8,128 nucleotides of DNA from Comamonadaceae bacterium (GCA_947466165.1 CANIDW010000057.1:1-8128); one strand, 5' to 3'. Positions 1 to 6,641 are shown, counted from the stretch's first letter. Made by a program: numbers and translations. Notes: generated from the letters alone by a model not told the origin.

Positions 1-1041
1 GACCTTGAGCAGCATCGCCACACGGGCTTTGAGAATGGTGAAGGCGGCAGCGGCGACGACACAAGCCACGAAGACATACATCATCTCGCCGGTCACCGCA
101 CGCAGCATCGAGTAGTAAGGCGTGAAATACCAGACAGGCGCAATGTGCAACGGGGTCTTCAGAGGGTCAGCCGGAATAAAGTTGTTGTACTCCAGGAAGT
201 AGCCGCCGGCTTCAGGCGCGAAGAAAATAATAGCGGTGAAGATCGTCAGGAAAACGCTCACGGCAAAAATGTCGTGCACAGTGTAGTAAGGGTGAAAGGG
301 AATGCCGTCAAGCGGATTGCCTTTAGCATCCTTATGGGCTTTGATTTCAACGCCATCAGGGTTGTTAGAGCCGACTTCATGCAGTGCGATCAGATGCGCC
401 ACGACCAGGCCCAACAAGACCAAAGGCACTGCGATCACGTGGAATGCAAAGAATCGGTTCAGCGTGGCGTCACCCACCACATAGTCACCGCGGATCAGCA
501 GCGCCAGGTCCGGTCCGATGAAGGGAATGGCGGCAAACAGGTTCACGATCACCTGGGCGCCCCAGTAGCTCATCTGGCCCCATGGCAAGAGATAACCCAT
601 GAAGGCTTCGGCCATGAGCGCCAGGAAAATGGCGCAGCCGAAAAGCCAAATCAGCTCGCGTGGCTTGCTGTAGCTACCGTACATCAGACCGCGGAACATG
701 TGCAAATAAACCACGATGAAAAAGGCACTGGCACCGGTGGAGTGCATGTAACGGATCAGCCAGCCCCAGGGCACATCACGCATGATGTACTCAACTGAGG
801 CGAAAGCCAGGGCGGCGTCCGGTTTGTAGTGCATCGTCAGGAAAATGCCGGTGACGATCTGAATGACCAACACCAGCAAAGACAGCGCACCAAAGACGTA
901 CCAGAAGTTGAAGTTCTTGGGAGCGAAATAATCGCCAAGGTGTTCGTTGTAGAGCTTGCTGGCAGGGAAGCGGTTGTCAACCCAGTTCAGCAATTTGGCG
1001 CCCATGGGGGCGTCAGGAGAAATTTCTTTAAGTTCAGCCAT
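1..1041 (-). CDS. petB: Cytochrome b subunit of the cytochrome bc1 complex (partial, C-terminus beyond the left edge)
   Basis: Encodes the membrane core of ubiquinol:cytochrome c oxidoreductase, which oxidises quinol at the Qo site and carries both b haems. The reverse strand is open for 347 codons from ATG at 1041 to base 1 with no stop, so roughly the last 110 residues are probably missing (family proteins of this type are about 450-460 residues). Visible are the haem-ligand pairs H100/H114 and H201/H216, the hydrophobic helices around residues 47-70, 97-120, 131-155, 197-220 and 255-277, the SNNPDG motif near 225-230, and the Qo motif PVWY at 302-305. The start has an AGGA ribosome-binding site about 6 bases upstream. 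The gene lies 63 bases after petA in the same direction, the usual petABC order. PVWY instead of PEWY fits a beta/gammaproteobacterial cytochrome b. Identity is certain; only the C-terminus is unseen. Confidence 0.97.
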   Translation of the reverse strand, partial: MAELKEISPDAPMGAKLLNWVDNRFPASKLYNEHLGDYFAPKNFNFWYVFGALSLLVLVIQIVTGIFLTMHYKPDAALAFASVEYIMRDVPWGWLIRYMHSTGASAFFIVVYLHMFRGLMYGSYSKPRELIWLFGCAIFLALMAEAFMGYLLPWGQMSYWGAQVIVNLFAAIPFIGPDLALLIRGDYVVGDATLNRFFAFHVIAVPLVLLGLVVAHLIALHEVGSNNPDGVEIKAHKDAKGNPLDGIPFHPYYTVHDIFAVSVFLTIFTAIIFFAPEAGGYFLEYNNFIPADPLKTPLHIAPVWYFTPYYSMLRAVTGEMMYVFVACVVAAAAFTILKARVAMLLKV

Positions 1042-1104
1042 AACAGTTCCTACTAAGTAGAGGACCGGGCCTGCGGAAATACGCAGGGATGGTCCAGACA
1101 AGCT
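1042..1104 (-). promoter_or_regulatory. petA-petB intercistronic hairpin
   Basis: In the 63 bases between petA and petB the transcript can fold into a two-part stem-loop. The outer stem is GGACC (1095-1091) with GGTCC (1066-1062). The inner stem is CCTGCG (1087-1082) with CGCAGG (1075-1070). A 3x3 internal loop separates them and the apical loop has six bases. It begins 9 bases after the petA stop and ends before the petB ribosome-binding site near 1048-1051. No T-run follows, so it does not look like an intrinsic terminator. A role in transcript stability or in setting the petA:petB ratio is inference. Confidence 0.5.
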
Positions 1105-1740
1105 TCAGGCCTTTTTATCTTCGCCAATCAGCAACCGGCTTTCCGAGAGGTACATGTGTGGCGGCACCTCCAGGTTGTCGGGGGCAGGCTTGTTTTTGTA
1201 AACGCGACCCGCCATATCGAAGGTCGAGCCATGGCAGGGGCACAAAAAGCCGCCCTGCCAGTCGTCAGGCAGCGATGCCTGACCACCCGTTTGGAATTTG
1301 TCCACCGGCGAGCAGCCCAAGTGCGAACAAATGCCCACGGCAACCATGACTTCGGGTTTGATGGAGCGGTTGTCGTTGCGGGCGTAAGCAGGCGTCAGTT
1401 CTTCAGGCTTGCGCTTGGAATGCGGGTCGGCCAGCTGGTTTTCCGCCTTGGTCAGTGCCGCGATTTGCTCAGGCGTGCGTTTGATGATCCAGACGGGCTT
1501 GCCGCGCCATTCAACGGTCAATTTTTCTCCAGGCTTGAGGGCGGAAATATCAACCTCGACCGCCGCGCCGGCCGCTCTGGCCCGCTCAGAAGGCTGGAAG
1601 GTGCTCACAAAGGGCACTGCCACCGCGGCAACGCCTGCACCGCCAACCGCACAGGTTGTGACGATCCAGTTTCTTTTTTGCTGATCCACTGTGGCTCCTT
1701 CAGAGTCCACAAGGCTTGAATTAACGCTGGCTTGGGTCAT
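1105..1740 (-). CDS. petA: Rieske iron-sulfur subunit of the cytochrome bc1 complex
   Basis: The [2Fe-2S] subunit takes an electron from quinol at the Qo site and passes it to cytochrome c1. It is anchored by an N-terminal helix with the cluster domain in the periplasm. The 211-residue length is normal. Both cluster motifs are complete: C138-S-H140-L-G-C143 and C167-P-C169-H170-G, giving ligands C138, H140, C167, H170 and the disulfide pair C143/C169. The signal/anchor helix spans about residues 24-45 and is preceded by a polar N-terminal stretch of about 20 residues. The Tat-type motif there is K22-R23-N-W rather than R-R. ATG at 1740 is favoured by AAGGAA six bases upstream and by a sigma70-like promoter in the gap before it. 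It is the first gene of the pet operon, followed by petB. Confidence 0.98.
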   Translation of the reverse strand: MTQASVNSSLVDSEGATVDQQKRNWIVTTCAVGGAGVAAVAVPFVSTFQPSERARAAGAAVEVDISALKPGEKLTVEWRGKPVWIIKRTPEQIAALTKAENQLADPHSKRKPEELTPAYARNDNRSIKPEVMVAVGICSHLGCSPVDKFQTGGQASLPDDWQGGFLCPCHGSTFDMAGRVYKNKPAPDNLEVPPHMYLSESRLLIGEDKKA

Positions 1741-1824
1741 GAAATTCCTTCAAGAACTCGCTTGAAAAATGCTTATAAGGGTCAACCCGCGATTGTAGCG
1801 GAGCGGCAAGCCGGTTTTCAAGCC
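1741..1824 (-). promoter_or_regulatory. Promoter and leader of the petABC operon
   Basis: The 84-base gap between pdxA and petA holds a good sigma70-like promoter read leftward: TTGAAA (1821-1816), an 18-base spacer, then TACAAT (1797-1792). Transcription would start near 1785, giving a leader of about 45 bases. A small dyad GGGT-TG-ACCC (1788-1779) sits at the expected start point. In the leader, TTCAAG/CTTGAA (1766-1761 with 1754-1749) can form a weak six-pair hairpin with a six-base loop; its 3' arm overlaps the petA Shine-Dalgarno by two bases. The pet operon therefore probably has its own promoter, though read-through from pdxA is possible because no clear terminator follows pdxA. Start site and regulation are inferred. 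Confidence 0.6.
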
Positions 1825-2877
1825 CTATCTGCCAAGGGTGCGCGCCATGCGGATTGCCGCTAACAGGCTGGCGGCGTCTGCACGGCCGCTGCCGGCAATA
1901 TCAAACGCGGTGCCATGGTCGGGGCTGGTGCGCAGCAGCGGCAAGCCCAGCGTGACGTTGACGCCCTGCTCCATGCCCAAGTATTTCACCGGAATCAGGC
2001 CCTGGTCGTGGTACATGGCCACCACCACATCGAACTCTCCAGGGTGCTCGGCAGTGGTGCGGGCACGCATGAACACGGTATCAGGGGCAAATGGCCCGCT
2101 GGCCAGAATGCCTTCGGCCTTGGCCGCGGCAATGGCGGGCGCAATCTGCTCGATTTCTTCGCTCCCGAAGAGCCCACCCTCGCCGGCATGAGGGTTCAGG
2201 CCGGCAACGCCCAGCAGGGGCGGGCGGCCCAATATCAACCCAAGCGCGGCATGGGTGATGCGCAAAGTTTCGAGCACGGCGTCAAAACGCACGGCCTCAA
2301 TCGCCTCGCGCAGCGAGACATGAATACTGACCAGCACCGTGCGCAGTTCGGGGCTGGCCAGCATCATGCGCACGGGCAGCTCGGCGATGGTCTTGCCCGT
2401 GAAACTGGCCGCACGGGCCTGCAACATTTCGGTGTGGCCGGGGAAATTTGCAAAGGGGCCGCCGGCGGCCGCCAATGCCTCTTTGTTGATAGGTGCGGTG
2501 ACCATGCCCCGCGCCAGGCCTGACAACACGGCACCGGCCGCAGCCAGAATGCATTCGCCTGCGGCGCGTCCCGAATCGGCGCTGATTTGCCCGTAGGTGG
2601 GCGGCGCCGGCAAATTGCCGGCAGGCCAAACGCCGATACATCGTGGCGGTAGGGCGTATGCGTCGCCGGGATGGGTCAATTCAGCCACGGAAAGCGGCAG
2701 CTGGCCGGGGCGAACAGTTGCTACCAGGGCGGCGGCACGGCGCAGCACCGCCACATCGCCCACCACCACACAGCCGGCGGTGTCTGATGGCGCATCGGCG
2801 AAGGCCTTGGCAATGATTTCGGGGCCGATGCCGGCGGCATCGCCCATGGTGATGAGAAAAGGCACAACATTGGACAT
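1825..2877 (-). CDS. pdxA: PdxA-family 4-hydroxythreonine-4-phosphate dehydrogenase
   Basis: PdxA oxidises 4-phosphohydroxy-L-threonine with NAD(P)+, and decarboxylation gives the aminoketone used by PdxJ to make pyridoxine 5'-phosphate; it is cytoplasmic and divalent-metal dependent. At 350 residues the length is slightly above the E. coli enzyme. Visible signatures are the N-terminal TMGDAAGIGPE (10-20), PGHTE with H148, and the three metal-ligand histidines H186 (IHVSLRE), H230 (NPHAGEGG) and H290 (MYHDQG), then VNVTLGLP and RTSPDHGTAFDIAG near the end. The usual proline of GDPAG is alanine here (A14). ATG at 2877 lies 3 bases after the nif3 stop with no clear Shine-Dalgarno, suggesting translational coupling. 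It is not next to surA or ksgA, the common pdxA partners. A PdxA2 paralogue acting on 4-phospho-threonate or -erythronate is possible, but no DUF1537 kinase partner is seen here. Confidence 0.93.
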   Translation of the reverse strand: MSNVVPFLITMGDAAGIGPEIIAKAFADAPSDTAGCVVVGDVAVLRRAAALVATVRPGQLPLSVAELTHPGDAYALPPRCIGVWPAGNLPAPPTYGQISADSGRAAGECILAAAGAVLSGLARGMVTAPINKEALAAAGGPFANFPGHTEMLQARAASFTGKTIAELPVRMMLASPELRTVLVSIHVSLREAIEAVRFDAVLETLRITHAALGLILGRPPLLGVAGLNPHAGEGGLFGSEEIEQIAPAIAAAKAEGILASGPFAPDTVFMRARTTAEHPGEFDVVVAMYHDQGLIPVKYLGMEQGVNVTLGLPLLRTSPDHGTAFDIAGSGRADAASLLAAIRMARTLGR

Positions 2878-2880
2878 GGG

Positions 2881-3687
2881 TCAGGCCGGGTTATCGATGT
2901 CGATGAACTGATGGCCGAGGCTCAGCTGCTTCGCCACGTGCGAAGCGACAGCCGGCGCGCCGTAGCGCTCCGACGCATGGTGGCCGCAGGCGATGAAAGT
3001 CACGCCCATCTCCCGGGCCAGATGCGCTTGAGGCTCCGAGATTTCGCCGGTGATAAAGGCCTGGGCGCCGGCGGCCACCGCCGCCTCAAAGTAGCCTTGC
3101 GCACCACCGCTGCACCAGGCAATCCGGCGCAAGGGCTGGCCCGCTGCGGACGCAGCTTCGACGCACACCACCTGGCGACCCAAGGCCGCTGACACATGTT
3201 CGGCCAGACCGGCAGCGCTGCCGAATGCCGCGCCGTCTGTACGCTGACCCAGAAAGCCCAAAGCGTTATCGCCGAAACGCCCGGCTTCTCCTGCAACAAC
3301 TGACAGGCCAAGAACGCGGCCGAGTTGGGCGTTGTTACCCAGCTCCGGGTGCGCATCCAGGGGCAAGTGATAAGCGTAGAGATTGATGTCATGCGCCAGC
3401 AGCAAGGCCAGGCGCTGCTTCATCCAGCCGGTGACGCGGCCGTCTTGACCGCGCCAAAACAAGCCATGGTGCACAAAAATAGCGTCGGCCTTGCAAGCCA
3501 CAGCCGCCTCGATCAGCGCCAGGCTGGCCGTCACGCCCGAGACAATGCTCTTGATACGCGCACGGCCTTCGACTTGCAAACCGTTGGGGCCGAAATCCTT
3601 GAAACGCTCGGGCTGCAGCAAGGTGTCAAAAGTGCGCAGCAATTCGCTGCGCGAAACACCGCCGGAAGGCTTCATCGGTTCATTCAT
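2881..3687 (-). CDS. Nif3/YbgI-family dinuclear metal protein
   Basis: A 268-residue member of the NIF3 (YbgI/YqfO) family, often labelled GTP cyclohydrolase 1 type 2-like; members form hexamers with a two-metal site, and the physiological role is not settled. Visible metal-site residues are H73-H74 (VHHGLFW), D111 in HLPLDAHPELGNNA, and H236 with E240 in GHHASER, matching the E. coli YbgI ligand pattern. The GPNGLQVEG motif at about 33-41 is also typical. I chose ATG at 3687 because GAAGGA sits 7 bases upstream and homologous proteins start close to the SELLRTFDTLL region. The longer frame back to 3828 would cross the divergent intergenic region and adds a sequence unlike the family. It is followed 3 bases later by pdxA, so the two are very likely cotranscribed. 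It diverges from the serine protease gene. Confidence 0.93.
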   Translation of the reverse strand: MNEPMKPSGGVSRSELLRTFDTLLQPERFKDFGPNGLQVEGRARIKSIVSGVTASLALIEAAVACKADAIFVHHGLFWRGQDGRVTGWMKQRLALLLAHDINLYAYHLPLDAHPELGNNAQLGRVLGLSVVAGEAGRFGDNALGFLGQRTDGAAFGSAAGLAEHVSAALGRQVVCVEAASAAGQPLRRIAWCSGGAQGYFEAAVAAGAQAFITGEISEPQAHLAREMGVTFIACGHHASERYGAPAVASHVAKQLSLGHQFIDIDNPA

Positions 3688-3820
3688 GCGGCAGTCCTTC
3701 GTAGATTGGCCTGGGCTGATTATCGGGGGATCGCTCAGGCGCCGCGCGATCGGTGAGAATGAAGACTCTGGCGATACGGGCACTAAACCTTGCCGCCTTT
3801 TCATAACGGGCTTCATCATC
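3688..3820. promoter_or_regulatory. Divergent intergenic region between nif3 and the serine protease gene
   Basis: This 133-base gap must hold promoters for both directions. Toward nif3 there is a GATAAT (3724-3719) as a possible -10 about 30 bases before the start codon, but no convincing -35. Toward the protease I see no confident promoter and only a weak ribosome-binding site. A dyad, GATCGC (3729-3734) and GCGATC (3746-3751) separated by 11 bases, lies in the middle and could be an operator or a chance palindrome in GC-rich DNA. None of these assignments is firm. Confidence 0.35.
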
Positions 3821-4966
3821 ATGCGCAAATATTGGCTGTTGTTTTCTCAAGTTGTCACCGTGCTGCTGGCAGTTTATTTTGTGCTTGTCAGCCTCAAGCC
3901 CCAGTGGTTAGCCCGCCCCGGCGAAGCCGCCGTAGCGGTCTTCGAGGCGCCGGCCGACAACAACAAGCAGGCGGCGGGCGGTGGGCCCGGCAGCTTGCGG
4001 GCAGCCGCCAAAGCAGCTTCGGGGGCGGTGGTCAGCATCAACGCCAGCAAGGTCGCCGCACGCACCCAGAGCAAAGAAGACCCCTGGTTTCGTTATTTCT
4101 TTGGCGACCAGTCTCGCACCGAGCCGCAAGTCGGCCTGGGCAGCGGCGTCATCGTCAGCCCCAGCGGCTACATACTCACCAACAACCACGTGATAGTCGG
4201 CGCTGACGACATTGAAGTCATCTTGAATGACTCGCGCAAGGCCCGCGCTAAAGTCATCGGCACTGACCCGGAAACCGACCTGGCGATTTTGAAGATCGAG
4301 TTGGACGCGCTGCCGGTGATCGTGCTGGGCAGCTCAGAGTCTCTGGAAATCGGCGACCAGGTGCTGGCCATTGGCAACCCTTTCGGCGTCGGTCAGACCG
4401 TCACCAGTGGCATTGTCAGCGCCCTGGGCCGCAACCAGTTGGGCATCAATGTGTTTGAAAACTTTATTCAAACCGACGCCGCCATCAACCCGGGCAATTC
4501 CGGCGGCGCATTGGTCGACACGCAGGGACGTTTGCTAGGCATCAACACAGCCATTTTCTCCCGCTCAGGCGGCTCCATGGGGATCGGCTTTGCCATTCCG
4601 GTTTCGACGGCCAGGCAGGTGCTCGACAGCATCCTCAAGGATGGTCAGGTCACTCGCGGCTGGATCGGCGTCGAGCCCCAGGATTTGACGGGCGAAATGA
4701 TCAAGACCTTCAACCTGTCCGCCAAAAGCGGGGTGATCATCACCGGCGTGCTGCAAAACGGTCCGGCCGCTGCAGCCGGCATCCGCCCGGGTGACGTCGT
4801 TGTTGCGGTGGGCAGTGTGCAGGTGCGCACTGTGTCTGAATTGCTCAGTGCCGTGGCCGCACTCAAACCCGGCGTCAGCGAGAACTTCAAGCTACAGCGA
4901 CAAAACGAGGTGCTGGCCTTGGCGGTCACGCCGGGTAAACGCCAGCGCCCTGCGATGCCACGTTAA
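3821..4966 (+). CDS. DegS/AlgW-like membrane-anchored serine protease (S1C, one PDZ domain)
   Basis: A 381-residue HtrA-family protease. Residues 7-25 are a hydrophobic, uncleaved-looking anchor, so the rest should face the periplasm. The trypsin-like domain (about 60-275) has the full triad H123 (TNNHVI), D153 (ETDLAILKI) and S227 (NPGNSGGALVD). One PDZ domain follows at about 280-370, and there is no second PDZ. The loop between residues 80 and 104 is short, as in DegS/AlgW rather than in DegP with its long LA loop. In relatives of this architecture, PDZ binding of misfolded outer-membrane proteins triggers anti-sigma factor cleavage; that role is inferred here. The start at 3821 is chosen because the MRKYWLLFSQ anchor follows directly; upstream codons lie in the nif3 promoter region and antisense to nif3. 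It is the only plus-strand gene, divergent from nif3 and convergent with tatC. A DegQ/MucD-type quality-control role cannot be excluded. Confidence 0.94.
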   Translation: MRKYWLLFSQVVTVLLAVYFVLVSLKPQWLARPGEAAVAVFEAPADNNKQAAGGGPGSLRAAAKAASGAVVSINASKVAARTQSKEDPWFRYFFGDQSRTEPQVGLGSGVIVSPSGYILTNNHVIVGADDIEVILNDSRKARAKVIGTDPETDLAILKIELDALPVIVLGSSESLEIGDQVLAIGNPFGVGQTVTSGIVSALGRNQLGINVFENFIQTDAAINPGNSGGALVDTQGRLLGINTAIFSRSGGSMGIGFAIPVSTARQVLDSILKDGQVTRGWIGVEPQDLTGEMIKTFNLSAKSGVIITGVLQNGPAAAAGIRPGDVVVAVGSVQVRTVSELLSAVAALKPGVSENFKLQRQNEVLALAVTPGKRQRPAMPR

Positions 4967-4970
4967 GAAG

Positions 4971-4998
4971 AAAAGGCTTGGGGCCGCATGGCCGTGCC
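4971..4998 (-). terminator. Candidate intrinsic terminator after tatC
   Basis: In the 36-base gap between the convergent protease and tatC genes, the leftward transcript can fold GGC (4998-4996) with GCC (4977-4975) around GGCC-ATGC-GGCC (4993-4982), followed at once by TTTT (4974-4971) and then CTTC. The position, just 4 bases past the tatC stop, and the T-run fit a terminator for tatABC. The stem is short and interrupted by an internal loop, so strength is uncertain. No T-run supports termination in the protease direction. Confidence 0.4.
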
Positions 4999-5002
4999 AC
5001 GC

Positions 5003-5803
5003 TCAGGGTTGAACAGTGCTGTCTTCAGCTGCAGGCTCGGGCGCCTTGGTGTGCTTGACAAAGACCTGGGCGGCCACAATGCCGACTTCGTAAAGGCCGC
5101 CCACCACGCCCAACAACATGAGCATAGAGCCGGCATCGGGTGGCGTCACAAGCGCCGTACCGACTGCAGCAAGTACCCAGAAGTAGCCCCGGTACTCGCG
5201 CAGCTGTGCCACGGTCAAAATGCCCATGCGGACCAGCAAAATGACTGCAATAGGCACTTCAAAAGCAAGTCCGAAAGCTAAAAACATACCGATCACAAAG
5301 TTGAGGTATTCCTCAATGTCTGGCGCGGCAGTGATGGACTTGGGGGCAAAACTCTGGATAAAACCAAAAACCTGGCCAAACACAAAGTAGTAGCAAAAAG
5401 CCACGCCAAAGAAAAATAGCAGCGTGCTGGAGATCACCAGCGGCAACACCAATTTTTTTTCATGGCTGTAGAGGCCAGGCGCCACAAAAGCCCAGACCTG
5501 ATAGAGCACCACGGGCAGTGCGATCATGAAGGCGGCCATGAACAAGATCTTGATGGGCACGATGAAAGGCGATATGACGTTGGTGGCGATCAGCGTTGCA
5601 CCTTTTGGCAAGGTAGCAATCAGGGGCGCCGCCATCAGGTCATACAAAGCGCCCGGGCCGGGGAACATCGCCAGTACAGCCGCGGCAACGCCGATGGCAA
5701 TCACCGCCTTGATCATCCGGTCGCGCAGCTCCATCAGGTGCTGCACAAAAGGTTGCTCTGAGCCTGCGAGTTCGTCCGGCTTGTCTTTGGGGGCGTCGCT
5801 CAT
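5003..5803 (-). CDS. tatC: Twin-arginine translocase subunit TatC
   Basis: TatC is the six-helix inner-membrane receptor that, with TatB, recognises twin-arginine signal peptides and recruits TatA for transport of folded proteins. The 266-residue length is normal. Family landmarks are present: the N-terminal cytoplasmic HLMELRDRMIK (22-32, with E25), the FVAPGLYSHEKK block (106-117, with E115), FGLAFEVPI with E182, and TPPD (220-223) before the last helices. Hydrophobic segments lie around 33-48, 81-105, 118-148, 166-192, 207-219 and 225-246. The ATG at 5803 is 18 bases after the tatB stop; the Shine-Dalgarno is weak, so translation may depend partly on tatB. It ends the tatABC operon and converges with the protease gene. 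Confidence 0.98.
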   Translation of the reverse strand: MSDAPKDKPDELAGSEQPFVQHLMELRDRMIKAVIAIGVAAAVLAMFPGPGALYDLMAAPLIATLPKGATLIATNVISPFIVPIKILFMAAFMIALPVVLYQVWAFVAPGLYSHEKKLVLPLVISSTLLFFFGVAFCYYFVFGQVFGFIQSFAPKSITAAPDIEEYLNFVIGMFLAFGLAFEVPIAVILLVRMGILTVAQLREYRGYFWVLAAVGTALVTPPDAGSMLMLLGVVGGLYEVGIVAAQVFVKHTKAPEPAAEDSTVQP

Positions 5804-5821
5804 GGAAAAATCAGATCCCGC

Positions 5822-6304
5822 TCAAAGAGGACGGCTGGCGCTGGATTTGGGCCGGTAACGCGCAACCCGCGCCGCGCCAGACAATGCCTTGGTGCGAACG
5901 CCAGAGCGTGACTTGAACCACTGCGGCGTAGCACCTTGCTTGAGTCGCCAGTTTTTACCCGGGTGTTTATATTCTGGAAAGCTGATCATGCCGGTTGCTT
6001 CCGTGCTGCTGACATCAGCGGCCAGCGAGGTGGTTTCGGCCCAGGTCTTTTCAAAATCACTGGCGCTGGTCTGCACCGAACTTTCAACATCACGGGCAGC
6101 GCTCTCCATGCTTTCTTTCATCTTTTTGAGCTCATCGAGCTCCATCGAACGATTGACCTCATTTTTAACGTCTGCCACGTAGCGTTGGGCCTTGCCCAGC
6201 AAAGCACCCACAGTGCGCGCCAAACGCGGCAATTTTTCAGGCCCGATGACGATCAAGGCCACAGCGCCAATCAGCGCAATTTTGGAGATACCTAGATCGA
6301 TCAC
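5822..6304 (-). CDS. tatB: Twin-arginine translocase subunit TatB
   Basis: TatB pairs with TatC in the Tat substrate receptor in the inner membrane. The 160-residue protein has the canonical N-terminus MIDLGISKI, a short transmembrane helix (about 5-21), the GPEKLP hinge (21-26), an amphipathic helix (about 27-45), and a charged segment up to about residue 85 that looks helical. The last 50 or so residues form a basic, aromatic tail ([14 protein letters not shown], then [10 protein letters not shown]), absent from E. coli TatB but familiar in Burkholderiales TatB. The start codon is GTG at 6304-6302, read as Met, with only a weak TGGA upstream; no in-frame ATG would keep the transmembrane helix. 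It lies between tatA (67 bases upstream) and tatC (18 bases downstream). Confidence 0.95.
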   Translation of the reverse strand: MIDLGISKIALIGAVALIVIGPEKLPRLARTVGALLGKAQRYVADVKNEVNRSMELDELKKMKESMESAARDVESSVQTSASDFEKTWAETTSLAADVSSTEATGMISFPEYKHPGKNWRLKQGATPQWFKSRSGVRTKALSGAARVARYRPKSSASRPL

Positions 6305-6371
6305 GTCAGTCCACGGCAGCGCTCAAAGCGGCTCGCTTCGGGTGGCTCAAGAGGTTCAATGAAAAGCCTGA

Positions 6372-6641
6372 TCAGCTTTTTTGACGCGCTTGCACGTCAA
6401 TGGTGTTTTGGTCAGCCACTGGTGCGGCGGTCGCTGCGGCCGGGGCAGTGACTTGTGCAGTGGTGGTGGCGGTTGCAGCGTCGTCAGCGGCCGGCGCCTG
6501 ACCGCCTTCTTTCATGCCGTCCTTGAAGCCCTTGACCGCACCGCCGAGGTCGCCTCCGATGTTTTTGAGTTTCTTGGTGCCGAACACCATGACCACGATC
6601 AACAGGACGATCAGCCAATGCCAAATGGAAAATGAACCCAT
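6372..6641 (-). CDS. tatA: Twin-arginine translocase subunit TatA
   Basis: TatA polymerises at the TatBC-substrate complex to let folded proteins across the inner membrane. The 89-residue protein has the classic layout: [10 protein letters not shown] leading into one transmembrane helix (about 5-20), the FGTKKL hinge (20-25), and an amphipathic helix (about 26-43) with GGAVKGFK holding F39, equivalent to the conserved F39 of E. coli TatA. The rest is an Ala/Thr-rich low-complexity tail (about 48-80). ATG at 6641 has a strong TAGGAG ribosome-binding site six bases upstream, the best of the three tat genes. That fits the high TatA stoichiometry known for Tat systems. It is first in tatABC. The missing E. 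coli-type Q8 (H8 here) is within family variation. Confidence 0.97.
   Translation of the reverse strand: MGSFSIWHWLIVLLIVVMVFGTKKLKNIGGDLGGAVKGFKDGMKEGGQAPAADDAATATTTAQVTAPAAATAAPVADQNTIDVQARQKS

Noticed and set aside
145..798. Plus-strand open frame of 217 codons
   Set aside because: It lies wholly antisense to petB, is rich in His/Gln as expected from the complement of a membrane protein gene, and has no ribosome-binding site or recognisable domain.
1156..1719. Plus-strand open frame of 187 codons
   Set aside because: It is antisense to petA, which has full Rieske motifs; the low-stop antisense frame is expected in GC-rich coding DNA.
1798..1824. Terminator after pdxA
   Set aside because: The CGGC-TT-GCCG arms have a two-base loop and no following T-run on the minus strand, so they do not support a terminator.
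1915..2523. Plus-strand open frame of 202 codons
   Set aside because: It is antisense to pdxA, with no recognisable motif; the same GC-codon shadow effect explains it.
3491..3820. N-terminal extension of the protease gene to an ATG at 3491
   Set aside because: It would run antisense through nif3 and place about 110 residues before an obvious N-terminal membrane anchor.
3688..3828. N-terminal extension of the nif3 gene to an upstream ATG at 3828
   Set aside because: It would overlap the divergent protease start, lacks family resemblance, and the ATG at 3687 has a good Shine-Dalgarno.
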